Shown: positions 17,378 to 25,941 of the stretch, in pieces
Layout: each line of letters opens with the position of its first letter
Position numbering within the stretch: position 1 is the stretch's first letter
Origin: Oscillospiraceae bacterium
GTDB taxonomy: Bacteria > Bacillota > Clostridia > Oscillospirales > Oscillospiraceae
Assembly: GCA_017461445.1 (NCBI GenBank)
Contig: JAFTXW010000005.1
Span: forward strand, 1-64,000
Direction: 5' to 3'
Length of the DNA: 64,000 nucleotides
The notes under the pieces: model-generated
Told to the model about the DNA's origin: nothing
The model's database searches: none
Seen by the model: the letters and a program-made list of their open reading frames with translations, nothing else
Made by a program: the position numbers and the translations under genes

Positions 17378-18364
17378 ATGAAAAAGCATAAACACGGAAA
17401 GGATCTTGTGTTTCTTGCGGTCATCCTGATTCTGGTGCTTGTGATGCTGTACAGTGGGCTCCAGATTTTGGAGTCCACTGTTTTGCGTACAGGCACGGAA
17501 ACGGCAGGGAACGCGGTATCCAAGACCATTACCCGGGACGGAGTGGATTACTTCCCCCGGCAGGATATCACCGTAGTGCTGGTGATGGGTATCGACCAGT
17601 ATGGCCAGGTGGCAGACAGCGAGACCTACAGCAATCAGGGTGCGTCGGATATGAATATGCTGCTGATCTTTGATGAAGCCAATGAGACCTGCAGCGTGCT
17701 CCACCTGAACCGTGACACCATGGTGGAAATGCCCGTGCTGGGCATTGGCGGGCGGAAGGCTGGGACCTATTACGGCCAGCTGGCTCTGTCCCATACCTAC
17801 GGCACCGGCCTGGCGGACAGCTGCGAGAATACCCGGGAAACCATTTCGGGTCTCCTGTACGGCATCCGTATCGACTACTACGTTGCCATGAACATGGATG
17901 CCATTGCCATCCTCAATGACGCGGTGGGCGGCGTGACGGTGAACGTAACCGACGATTTCTCCCAGGTGGATCCCACCATTGGCAAGGGACAGGTGACCCT
18001 TATGGGCCAGCAGGCCATTAACTTCGTCCGCACCCGTAAGGACGTGGGCGACCAGCTGAATCTGTCCCGTATCGAGCGACATAAGGAATACATCGACAGC
18101 TTTGTGGAAGCCTTCCGGGCCAGGCAGGAGCAGGAGACGGAGTTCATCATGACCGCCTACGAGGAAGTGGCCCCCTATCTGGTGACCGATTGTTCCGCCA
18201 ACGCCATCAGCGGCATGGTGGAACGTTATGGGGAGTATCAGGTGGCTGAGGTGGTCAGCCCTGACGGCGAGAACGTCATGGGCGAGGAATACTTTGAATT
18301 TTATCTGGACGAGGAAAAGCTGGACGCGCTGATCCTGCGGCTTTTCTACGCGCCAAAGCATTAA
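17378..18364 (+). CDS. LytR-CpsA-Psr family wall-polymer ligase
   Basis: A 328-residue LCP protein. One N-terminal membrane helix is followed by the extracellular LCP domain: VVLVMGIDQYG, SDMNMLLIFDEANETCSVLHLNRDTMVEM with the conserved Arg and Asp residues that hold the polyprenyl-phosphate, YYVAMNMDAIAILNDAVGGV, and FVRTRKDVGDQLNLSRIERHKEYI. The family transfers lipid-linked polymers onto peptidoglycan. Here it would attach the product of the upstream polysaccharide operon. ATG 17378 has a good ribosome site; GTG 17369 is the alternative start. Confidence 0.9.
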   Translation: MKKHKHGKDLVFLAVILILVLVMLYSGLQILESTVLRTGTETAGNAVSKTITRDGVDYFPRQDITVVLVMGIDQYGQVADSETYSNQGASDMNMLLIFDEANETCSVLHLNRDTMVEMPVLGIGGRKAGTYYGQLALSHTYGTGLADSCENTRETISGLLYGIRIDYYVAMNMDAIAILNDAVGGVTVNVTDDFSQVDPTIGKGQVTLMGQQAINFVRTRKDVGDQLNLSRIERHKEYIDSFVEAFRARQEQETEFIMTAYEEVAPYLVTDCSANAISGMVERYGEYQVAEVVSPDGENVMGEEYFEFYLDEEKLDALILRLFYAPKH

Positions 18365-18390
18365 CAGGGAGCACCATGTTCCCTGTTTTT
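18363..18390 (+). terminator. Hairpin terminator/attenuator after the LCP gene
   Basis: AACAGGGA-(9)-TCCCTGTT with T5 completing the tail. It lies only 18 nt before the next start codon, so partial termination would lower expression of the nucleotidyltransferase and lipoprotein genes. Confidence 0.6.
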
Positions 18391-18407
18391 CCGGCGGAGG
18401 AACGAAC

Positions 18408-19577
18408 ATGAACGCAACACAACGGGGGATCGTGACCCTCCTGAAAAGTTCCGTCACGGGGGAGAGCCTGGCTCTGCCGGAGGGCTTCGATCTGGAGGAG
18501 GCCTATCCCATGATCCGGCGGCACCATATGGCTACCATGGCCTATGAGGGGGCCAGAAACTGCGGCATTTCTACCGGGCATCCGGTAATGCAGAAGCTGT
18601 TCCAAAGCTACTGCAAAGCCTACTTAGTCAGCGAGGGGCAGATGGAGGCCTTCGGCCGCATCTGTGCTGCCTTTGACGCAAACGGCATCGACTACATGCC
18701 CTTGAAGGGCTGCCGCATGAAGCTCCGCTATCCTAAACCGGAGCTGCGGATGATGGGAGACGCGGATATTTTGATCCGGCTGGAACAGTACGACAGGATC
18801 ATTCCCATTATGGAGGGGCTGGGCTTCCAGGCCAAATCCGAATCGGATCACGAGCTGGTCTGGACCAGTGACAAGCTGTATGTGGAGCTGCATAAGCGGC
18901 TGATCCCCTCCTACAACAAGAATTTTCACGGCTATTTCGGCGACGGCTGGCAGCTGGCGAAGGAAAAAGAGGGAACCCGGTATTCCATGACGGCGGAGGA
19001 CGAGTGGATCTATTTGTTCACCCACTTTGCCAAGCACTACCGGGACGGCGGCATCGGCTGCCGCCATGTGGTGGATCTGTGGGTCTATCTCCGAACTAAC
19101 CCCGGCTTGGACGAAACCTTTGTCCGGGCAGAGCTGAAAAAGCTGCAGCTGCTGGAATTCTACCAGAATATCCGTCAGCTGCTGGAGGTTTGGTTTGCGG
19201 ATGCACCCGCAGATGAAAAGATGGAGATCATGACCAATTTCGTATTCGACAGCGGAAGCTGGGGAGTAGCAGAGTCTAGAGCAGTGGCCCAAGCTGTACG
19301 TGGCACAAAGCTTTCTTCAGTTCGAATAAGTGGGAAAATGGCCTTTCTTTTACAGAATATGTTTCCCAGTGTGGAGACCTTACGTGGGAAATATAGGGTG
19401 TTGAAAAAAGCACCATGGCTCCTGCCTGTTGTATGGCTAGTGCGTCCTTTCTATAAGCTGTTATTTGAACGGAAGAGCCTGCTGGATAAAAAGAAGAGTC
19501 TGGATAAAATTGATCAAAAAGAAGTGGATGCGCGGCAACAGATGCTCAACTATGTGGGTCTGGACTGTAATTTTTGA
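18408..19577 (+). CDS. Nucleotidyltransferase-like protein (NTP_transf_5 family)
   Basis: A 389-residue member of the PF14907-type nucleotidyltransferase family. LKGCRMKLRYPKPELRMMGD followed by ADILI is the conserved core, with G-D-x-D as the metal site; a helical C-terminal half follows. The family is common in polysaccharide and peptide-modification clusters, and its substrate is unknown. A paralogue lies at 28930-30114. The last 100 or so codons (from about 19260) are clearly more AT-rich than the rest, suggesting a recombined 3' end. Confidence 0.78.
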   Translation: MNATQRGIVTLLKSSVTGESLALPEGFDLEEAYPMIRRHHMATMAYEGARNCGISTGHPVMQKLFQSYCKAYLVSEGQMEAFGRICAAFDANGIDYMPLKGCRMKLRYPKPELRMMGDADILIRLEQYDRIIPIMEGLGFQAKSESDHELVWTSDKLYVELHKRLIPSYNKNFHGYFGDGWQLAKEKEGTRYSMTAEDEWIYLFTHFAKHYRDGGIGCRHVVDLWVYLRTNPGLDETFVRAELKKLQLLEFYQNIRQLLEVWFADAPADEKMEIMTNFVFDSGSWGVAESRAVAQAVRGTKLSSVRISGKMAFLLQNMFPSVETLRGKYRVLKKAPWLLPVVWLVRPFYKLLFERKSLLDKKKSLDKIDQKEVDARQQMLNYVGLDCNF

Positions 19578-19591
19578 AGGGGAGAGAATGT

Positions 19592-19957
19592 ATGAAACGA
19601 ATGATGATCCTGTTGATTTTTGTGGGACTGCTGCTCTGCGGATGCGGGGGGAAGAAGCCTGTGGAGACTACGGCAGAAACCACGATGGAAACGACGCTGC
19701 CGGAAACTACCGGGGCGGTGACGGAGCCGACGGAAACTGAGACTGTACCCGAGCCCACCGAAACAGCGGAGGAGACGACGGAGCCTGCCGAAGCCACCAT
19801 GGAAACAGCAGAGACTGAGCCGACGGAGACGGTGCCGCCTACCACGGAAGCCCCGGAGACGAAGCCTGCTGAGACTACGTCCCCCGCGACCGAAGCACCC
19901 GCGACGGAGCCGCCTGCGGAAGAATCCGACCGGGACGACGAACTGCCCATTGGGTAA
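19592..19957 (+). CDS. Thr/Glu/Pro-rich lipoprotein ending in DELPIG
   Basis: A 121-residue lipoprotein. The signal peptide ends in LLLCGCGG with Cys18 as the likely lipid-bearing residue. Almost all the rest is a low-complexity Thr-Glu-Pro-Ala stretch, which would be extended and perhaps glycosylated. The last residues, DRDDELPIG, are the same as the end of the unrelated CWB2/LRR protein at 25942-28803 (EDELPIG). ATG 19592 with GGGGAG at 8 nt is chosen over the TTG at 19574. Function unknown; it looks like a spacer that displays its C-terminus away from the membrane. Confidence 0.75.
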   Translation: MKRMMILLIFVGLLLCGCGGKKPVETTAETTMETTLPETTGAVTEPTETETVPEPTETAEETTEPAEATMETAETEPTETVPPTTEAPETKPAETTSPATEAPATEPPAEESDRDDELPIG

Positions 19958-19973
19958 TTTAGGCAGATTATAC

Positions 19974-19997
19974 AAGCTGGAAACGTTTGATTTGTGA
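19974..19997 (+). promoter_or_regulatory. cre-like/LacI-type operator, copy 1
   Basis: AAGCTGGAAACGTTT followed by GATTTGTGA. The core TGGAAACGTT fits the central part of a CcpA cre site (TGNAANCGNT) and holds the palindrome AAACGTTT. It starts 35 bp before the -35 box of the peptide gene. The same sequence recurs at 20267-20290 at the same distance from the pullulanase promoter. Confidence 0.55.
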
Positions 19998-20008
19998 GAG
20001 AAAACGAA

Positions 20009-20037
20009 TTGCAAATTGCTCGTTGATGTACTATAAT
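20009..20037 (+). promoter_or_regulatory. Promoter of the 43-residue peptide gene
   Basis: TTGCAA (20009-20014), 17-bp spacer, TATAAT (20032-20037). The transcript would be about 210 nt, from about 20044 to the terminator at 20251. Confidence 0.7.
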
Positions 20038-20081
20038 ACATATGACAGATTGGGAACCCCGCAAAGGAAGGAGAAACGAAA

Positions 20082-20213
20082 ATGAAGAAATTTGAAGCCC
20101 CCGAGATGGAGATCAAGACCTTCCACGTGGAGGATGTGATCACGACTTCCGGCATTGCCAAACTGAGCCTGCGGGATGACGAGGCAGGCGTGAGTTGGTA
20201 CACTGACAATTAA
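20082..20213 (+). CDS. 43-residue peptide, candidate modified-peptide precursor
   Basis: A monocistronic small gene with its own promoter, a strong ribosome site (AAGGAAGGAG, 7 nt from ATG) and a strong terminator. The product begins MKKFEAPEMEIKTFHVEDVI and ends VSWYTDN. Its first 23 residues follow the same pattern as the 79-residue peptide at 38898-39137: MKK-aromatic-x-x-PE-(L/M), an aromatic residue, then Val and Ser/Cys. There is no signal peptide. It may be the substrate of the PqqD/peptidase/ABC set at 370-2754, or a small regulatory protein. Function not shown by the sequence. Confidence 0.7.
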   Translation: MKKFEAPEMEIKTFHVEDVITTSGIAKLSLRDDEAGVSWYTDN

Positions 20214-20220
20214 GCTTAAA

Positions 20221-20251
20221 AATCCCCCTCCTAGGTTGGAGGGGGATTTTT
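20221..20251 (+). terminator. Strong intrinsic terminator
   Basis: AATCCCCCTCC-(6)-GGAGGGGGATT, an 11-bp perfect stem followed by a T-run. It ends the peptide transcript and insulates the pullulanase promoter. Confidence 0.9.
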
Positions 20252-20266
20252 ACGGGCAAAATGCCC

Positions 20267-20290
20267 AAGCTGGAAACGTTTATTTTGTGA
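20267..20290 (+). promoter_or_regulatory. cre-like/LacI-type operator, copy 2
   Basis: AAGCTGGAAACGTTT then ATTTTGTGA, matching copy 1 at 19974 at nearly every base and again starting 35 bp before the -35 box. A site this far upstream fits activation better than blockage of RNA polymerase. Carbon-source control of a pullulanase would make sense. Confidence 0.55.
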
Positions 20291-20301
20291 AATAACCCAG
20301 G

Positions 20302-20330
20302 TTGCGCAATGATGGATGTTGGATTATAAT
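20302..20330 (+). promoter_or_regulatory. Pullulanase promoter
   Basis: TTGCGC (20302-20307), 17-bp spacer, TATAAT (20325-20330). The leader is about 70 nt and ends with GGGAGG, 10 nt before the ATG at 20407. Confidence 0.65.
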
Positions 20331-20406
20331 AAAAATTGGAAGTTTATAGGAAGCCCGCAGGGACGCGGATAATCTTCTGTAAATTGAACCGGGAGGTTTG
20401 AAAAGA

Positions 20407-23400
20407 ATGAAACACGGAACATTAAGAAAAGTGCTGAGCTTGATCATGGCAATTGCCATGGTCCTGACGTTGCTGCCTGTGGGAGCACTGGCGGCAGATG
20501 CTCCGACTGCGCTGTATCTGGTGCCCAATTCCAATTGGAAAGCAGATAATGCACGGTTTGCGATGACCCTCGCTACTGAAGGCTGGGCTAGCCAAGTGTG
20601 GGTCGATATGACTGATGCAGACGGTGACGGGTACTACGAGGGTGTAATTCCCGATGATGGTAATGATTATACTATTGTCATTTTCTGTAGAATGAATCCT
20701 GATACAACAGAAAACAGCTGGGATAACAAGTGGAACCAAACTGCTGATTTGACGGTTCCCGCGGATGAAGCGAACTGCTATACTGTTGCAGATGGAGCAT
20801 GGGACAAAGGTGACGGTACATGGTCCACCTATACCCCCACCACTGATGATGGCGAAGAAGGCGTAGAGTCCGATACAGAGGACAGTGCTATTACCGTGTA
20901 CTTCCGCAATGACTGGCTGTGGCCTGAGGTCTATGTGCATTATTGGAAGTCTGCCGATGAAACGCAGACTACTGAGTGGCCCGGCGTAAAGATGACCTTT
21001 GTGGAGACCATTACTGAGGGGGATGTCTATTCTACTGAAATTCCCACTTGGGCCGACACAATCATCTTCAATGGCCTTGAGAATGGGAATGCAAGCAACA
21101 GACAGCAGACTCCCAATGTGACTGGGTTTGCTGATGGCAGTGCTTACTATATCCATTGGGACGGAGAGAACAAGTGCAGTACCTTCACATACACTCCCTC
21201 CACTGGTGATGGCGGTGACAGCGGCGAGGCTGCGGAGCCTGTTGAGCCTGTGACCACTGTGACCATCCACTACCGCAACACAGGTGTGTGGAACGATGTT
21301 AACTACCATGCTTGGATCGAGAACGGTGATAATGATACCGGGCTGACCACTTGGCCCGGCACCAAGCTGACTGAGAATGCGGAGCATAAAAACTGGTATA
21401 CGGTCACTTTGTCTGATTTGAATGCGGCAAATGGCATTGGTATCCTCTTTAATAGCGGCAGCGGCAGCCAGACCGGTGATATTATGATCACTGCAAACGG
21501 CGAATATTGGTATGATGGTGAGCTACTGACTGAGGCTCCCGATACCTGGGCAGATGGCACGGTTAAGACCGTGTCCTACGCGGCCACCCTCCATTTTGCC
21601 AATGCCTTTAACTGGGGCAGTGTTTATCTGTATACCTGGACTGAATCCGGAGCGTACCCCACCGGAGCCTGGGCAGGTACTGCGGCTGGCCTGGATGCGG
21701 ATGGCTTCTATTCCCTGAACTTTACCTATGAGGCCCCCGAGGGTCAGGGGCTGAACTTCATTTTCAGCGGCGGCGGTCAGACCGCTGACCTGAAGCTGGA
21801 CGCATCTGCCTTCACCAAGGGTGAGGATGGTGTTTACAGGGCTGAAAAGTGGGTCGTACCTACTACTACCTATGATGATAACGGCACCACGAAGTATTAC
21901 GCGGATATCGTGGATGCACCCGGGGCGATTGCAATCAGCCCTGTTGTGAATGGAACCTCCGTTACCTTTGAGTATAAGAATGAGGATGCTACTTCCGTTC
22001 AGGTGTTCGGTACGATGGGCATGGCGGAAGGTGCAACAGACTGGGTCGGCTACGCTATGACCAAGAATGAGTATGGCGTGTGGAGCGTTACGCTGAACGA
22101 TGTTGCTTATGGTATCCATCAGTATAAATTTGTTGTGGATGGTACATGGATCATCGATCCCATCAACAACTGGATCATTACAGAGAACAGTGGAAATCAG
22201 AACTCCGCATTCCTGATCAGTAACCCCGAAAGCGATACCAACACCGTCAAAATCAATGTTCACTACGATGCTCCCAGCACTGAATGGAATGTCTGTGCCT
22301 GGGGTGCCGATGGTCTGAAACCTCAGTATGACTTTACGGACGGTGTGACCACCATCACCTTGAATGGCCGTGCATCCCAGTATGTCTGCTTCAAGGTTCG
22401 CAAGAGCATCGAAGGCAATGATTGGGCGGAGCAGAGCGGTGAGATCCGGGTAGACCTGGCCAACATCGTCTCCGGCACCATCGATGTTTATGTTGGCAGC
22501 GACTTCTCCGTCAGCCAGAGCCTGAATGATGATGTGGTTACCACCAACAAGGTCTCCTCTGTGGAACTAGATTACGATAAGAATACCATCGCCATCCATA
22601 CCACCAAGACAGTAAATAATCCTGAGACTGCTTTCAGCATTTATAAGAATGGCGAGATTGCGAATATTATCCAATCCATCACCGCCAGCGGCAGCACCTA
22701 TACCCTGACGCTGACGGAAACGCTGGATCTTGTGACGCTGTATCAGTACACCGTCCGCTTCTCTGGGCAGGTGAAGTTTGCTGACTACGACTACAAGATC
22801 GGCATCAACACCGTTTACGCTTCTGCCAAGTTCGGCGATGACTTTACCTATGAGGGCGATGACCTGGGCGCAACCTGGTCTGAGGACTCCACCACTTTCC
22901 GTGTGTGGGCTCCCACTGCGGCAGAGGTGAAAATCAACCTGTACGCTTCCGGCACCGCTGGTACCGACGATCTGAGCAAGCAGGTTGAAATGACTGCCTC
23001 TGATAACGGCACCTGGGTCGCGACTGTTGAGGGTGACCTGAACAAAACCTACTACACCTACTCCGTCACCCGTGATGGCGAGACCGTGGAGGCCGTGGAC
23101 CCCTACGCCCGGACCACCGGTGTCAACGGCAAGCGCGGCATGGTCATTGACCTGGATTCCACCGATCCCGAGGATTGGGCCAACGATACCGATCCCAACC
23201 CGCTGAAATCCTACACCGATGCCATCATCTACGAGCTGCACGTCCGCGACTTCTCCATCGACGACAGCTCCGGTGTCAAGGACGAATGGCAGGGCAAGTT
23301 CCTGGCCCTGACTGAGACCGGTACCACCTCTACTGACGGAACTACCGTTACCGGTCTGGACTATCTGAAGAATCTGGGTATCACCCATCTGCACCTACTG

Positions 23401-25656
23401 CCCGTCTATGATTATGCTTCCGTGGACGAGACTACCTGCAGCACCTTCAACTGGGGCTATGATCCTCTGAACTACAACGTCCCCGAAGGCTCCTACTCCA
23501 CCGATCCCCACAATGGCGAGGTTCGTGTGGAAGAATTCAAGGAAATGGTCAGCACCCTCCACGACAACGATATCAGCGTCATCATGGACGTGGTTTATAA
23601 CCATGTGTACGATGCCGGTGCCTTCAGCATGAACCAGATCGTTCCCGGCTACTTCTCCCGCCAGAATGCCGACGGCAGCTACTCCAACGGCTCCGGCTGC
23701 GGCAACGATACCGCCTCCGAGCGGGAAATGGTCCGCAAGTACATCGTGGATTCCGTGAACTACTGGGCGGACGAGTACCATGTGGATGGCTTCCGCTTCG
23801 ACCTGGTCGGCCTGCTGGATGCGACCACCATCAATGAGATCGTGGACACCGTCCATGTGAACCATCCCGGCGCGCTGTTCTATGGCGAAGGCTGGACCCT
23901 GGGCACCGCCGTTGAACCCGGAAACACTATGGCTACCCAGGCAAATTCCTCCGCAACGCCTGAGTTCGCCTACTTCTCCGATACCATGCGCAACCTGCTG
24001 GGCGGACAGAACGGCACCAGTCTGGGCTTTGTTTCCGGTCTGACAGGCCAGGAGGAGGCTGTTGCCAATAACTTCATGGCAAGACCCTGGTGGACCTCCA
24101 ATCCCACCCAGATCATCCAGTACGCTTCCTGCCATGATAACTATACCCTGGTGGATAAGCTGATCCTGTCCACTGGCAGGAGCGAGATCGATGATGAAGT
24201 CATCAAGATGAACAACCTGGCGGCGGCCATCTACATGACCTCCCAGGGTATCCCCTTCATCCACGCCGGTGAGGAATTCCTCCGCGAAAAGCTGGAAGAG
24301 GACGGCGGACGCTGCGAGAACAGCTATAACGCGCCTGATTCTGTTAACAAGATCGTTTGGAGCAAACTGGAGGACGAAACCAACGCCAAGAACTCTGCCT
24401 ACTACAAGGGCCTGATCGAGTTCCGTAAGGCACACCCCGCACTGCGGTTTGCTACCACTGCGGAAGTGACTGCAAATGTTAAGTATGAGTGGGTTACTTA
24501 CGAGGTTGTTAAGTTCATCATTGATGGCAAATCCCTGGCGAATGAGACTGCGGAAACCATCGTTGTGATTTTCAATGCTACCAAGAGCACTCAGAACGTT
24601 ACTCTGCCTTCCGGTGAGTGGACGGTCAATATCAACGGTACGGGTGCAGGTACAGCATCCTTGGGCACTGTCACTGGCAGCGTCAGTGTGGACGGCATCT
24701 CCGCTATGGTGCTGACGCAGGACAAGAAGCCTATCGAGTTCCAGGGCACTAACATCAAGCTGGAAGAAACACTGAAGATGTTCTTCTATCTGAATCTGTC
24801 CGACCTTATCGAGGGTGAGCAGTATTACGCTGTGGTTACTCGAGATTCTGCCAACGATGAAGAGGATTCCACGGAAACCATCTCCATCGATAAGTGGGAG
24901 GAATACGAGACGGATCAGATCCGTATTCCTTATACCGGCCTGCCTGCAAGAGCTATGACAGATGCCCTGACGGTTACCACCTATGCAGAGGATGGAACCA
25001 AGGTCAGCGAAGTGAGAGAAGACAGCATTCAGGCGTATGCAATGCGTATGTTGAAAAAGGAAGAAGCCAAGGATGCGGGTGAGCAGAGCGAGAATCTGAA
25101 GACTGTCCTGGTGGATATGCTGAACTATGGTGCAGAGGCACAGAATTACTTCGGCTATAATGAATCTGATCTTGCAAATGCCAAGCTGAGCGACACACAG
25201 AAGGACTATGCATCCAAAACCGCAGGATTCCCCGAAAACAGTGAAGTGACCGGAGCAAGCGAGAATTACAAGGGCACCACCATTTCTCTGAAAAATGAGC
25301 TGATGATGACGCTGTATTTCGAGAACCTTACCGATATAGGCTATGCTGAAATTACCTATACGACCCACGGCGGCAGCGAGATTTCTGAGAAGCTTACTTA
25401 CGATGGCTCGGAAACGGATGCATTCTATGAACCCAATGAAACGATGATAGGTGTGGATATCATGGGCATTGCGGCTGCCGATGGTATGCAGTCCATCACC
25501 TGCAAGGTGTACAACAAAGAGGGTAAGGAAATTGCTACAGCTACCGACAGCATTGCCAACTACCTGTCCCGTATGCAGGATCAGGACGATGTCTATGCTG
25601 CTGTTATGAAATTTGTGTCTTCCGCCTACGCATACTTTGAAAATCCGAATAAATAA
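20407..25656 (+). CDS. Secreted multi-domain type I pullulanase (GH13)
   Basis: A 1749-residue exported starch-debranching enzyme. After the signal peptide (to about ALAAD) come several starch-binding-like beta domains (three with the pattern YRNxxxWxxVxxHxW...WPGxK, about 155-500), a CBM48-like E-set, a CBM41-type pullulan-binding domain (HYDAPSTEWNVCAWGADG), then the GH13_14 catalytic part. The type I signature FNWGYDP is near 1014. Region I DVVYNH is near 1061, region II GFRFDLVGL holds the Asp nucleophile (about 1131), region III GEGW holds the acid (about 1160) and region IV has CHDN (about 1243). About 300 C-terminal residues form two related beta-rich units of unknown type around LVDMLNYGAEAQ. 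There is no CWB2 or sortase tail, so it is probably released. Confidence 0.93.
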   Translation: MKHGTLRKVLSLIMAIAMVLTLLPVGALAADAPTALYLVPNSNWKADNARFAMTLATEGWASQVWVDMTDADGDGYYEGVIPDDGNDYTIVIFCRMNPDTTENSWDNKWNQTADLTVPADEANCYTVADGAWDKGDGTWSTYTPTTDDGEEGVESDTEDSAITVYFRNDWLWPEVYVHYWKSADETQTTEWPGVKMTFVETITEGDVYSTEIPTWADTIIFNGLENGNASNRQQTPNVTGFADGSAYYIHWDGENKCSTFTYTPSTGDGGDSGEAAEPVEPVTTVTIHYRNTGVWNDVNYHAWIENGDNDTGLTTWPGTKLTENAEHKNWYTVTLSDLNAANGIGILFNSGSGSQTGDIMITANGEYWYDGELLTEAPDTWADGTVKTVSYAATLHFANAFNWGSVYLYTWTESGAYPTGAWAGTAAGLDADGFYSLNFTYEAPEGQGLNFIFSGGGQTADLKLDASAFTKGEDGVYRAEKWVVPTTTYDDNGTTKYYADIVDAPGAIAISPVVNGTSVTFEYKNEDATSVQVFGTMGMAEGATDWVGYAMTKNEYGVWSVTLNDVAYGIHQYKFVVDGTWIIDPINNWIITENSGNQNSAFLISNPESDTNTVKINVHYDAPSTEWNVCAWGADGLKPQYDFTDGVTTITLNGRASQYVCFKVRKSIEGNDWAEQSGEIRVDLANIVSGTIDVYVGSDFSVSQSLNDDVVTTNKVSSVELDYDKNTIAIHTTKTVNNPETAFSIYKNGEIANIIQSITASGSTYTLTLTETLDLVTLYQYTVRFSGQVKFADYDYKIGINTVYASAKFGDDFTYEGDDLGATWSEDSTTFRVWAPTAAEVKINLYASGTAGTDDLSKQVEMTASDNGTWVATVEGDLNKTYYTYSVTRDGETVEAVDPYARTTGVNGKRGMVIDLDSTDPEDWANDTDPNPLKSYTDAIIYELHVRDFSIDDSSGVKDEWQGKFLALTETGTTSTDGTTVTGLDYLKNLGITHLHLLPVYDYASVDETTCSTFNWGYDPLNYNVPEGSYSTDPHNGEVRVEEFKEMVSTLHDNDISVIMDVVYNHVYDAGAFSMNQIVPGYFSRQNADGSYSNGSGCGNDTASEREMVRKYIVDSVNYWADEYHVDGFRFDLVGLLDATTINEIVDTVHVNHPGALFYGEGWTLGTAVEPGNTMATQANSSATPEFAYFSDTMRNLLGGQNGTSLGFVSGLTGQEEAVANNFMARPWWTSNPTQIIQYASCHDNYTLVDKLILSTGRSEIDDEVIKMNNLAAAIYMTSQGIPFIHAGEEFLREKLEEDGGRCENSYNAPDSVNKIVWSKLEDETNAKNSAYYKGLIEFRKAHPALRFATTAEVTANVKYEWVTYEVVKFIIDGKSLANETAETIVVIFNATKSTQNVTLPSGEWTVNINGTGAGTASLGTVTGSVSVDGISAMVLTQDKKPIEFQGTNIKLEETLKMFFYLNLSDLIEGEQYYAVVTRDSANDEEDSTETISIDKWEEYETDQIRIPYTGLPARAMTDALTVTTYAEDGTKVSEVREDSIQAYAMRMLKKEEAKDAGEQSENLKTVLVDMLNYGAEAQNYFGYNESDLANAKLSDTQKDYASKTAGFPENSEVTGASENYKGTTISLKNELMMTLYFENLTDIGYAEITYTTHGGSEISEKLTYDGSETDAFYEPNETMIGVDIMGIAAADGMQSITCKVYNKEGKEIATATDSIANYLSRMQDQDDVYAAVMKFVSSAYAYFENPNK

Positions 25657-25663
25657 TCCTTGA

Positions 25664-25697
25664 AATTACCCGGGCCCCTTTTGGGGCCCGGGATTTC
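25664..25697 (+). terminator. Terminator after the pullulanase gene
   Basis: CCCGGGCCCC-TTTT-GGGGCCCGGG, a 10-bp GC-only stem extended by A/T pairs and followed by ATTTCC. The U-run is modest but the stem is very strong. Confidence 0.8.
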
Positions 25698-25734
25698 CTT
25701 TCTGGAGAATATCGCCGCAACAGGAAAATCGTTG

Positions 25735-25763
25735 TGGAAATAGGGCCAGGGGTGTGGTATAAT
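25735..25763 (+). promoter_or_regulatory. Promoter with extended -10, upstream of the LRR/CWB2 gene
   Basis: TGTGG-TATAAT (-10 at 25758-25763) is a clear TRTGn extended -10. The -35 is weak (TGGAAA at 17 bp). A second TATAAT at 25858-25863 has no good -35. The leader would be about 170 nt; within 25698-25941 I see no gene and no other clear structure. Confidence 0.5.
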
Positions 25764-25941
25764 GGGGGCGTGTGGGGATATACACAAAAGGCGGCCCGGC
25801 TTTTTGGCGGGCTTTCCGGTTATTTCATAAAATCCGACTTTCTTAATATCCCCGGGCTATAATGAAAGAAAGTACCCCATTATCCCCCAAAGCACGCGGG
25901 TTCTCTGGCCTGCGGGAAACATTGTACAGGAGGTTTTACTT

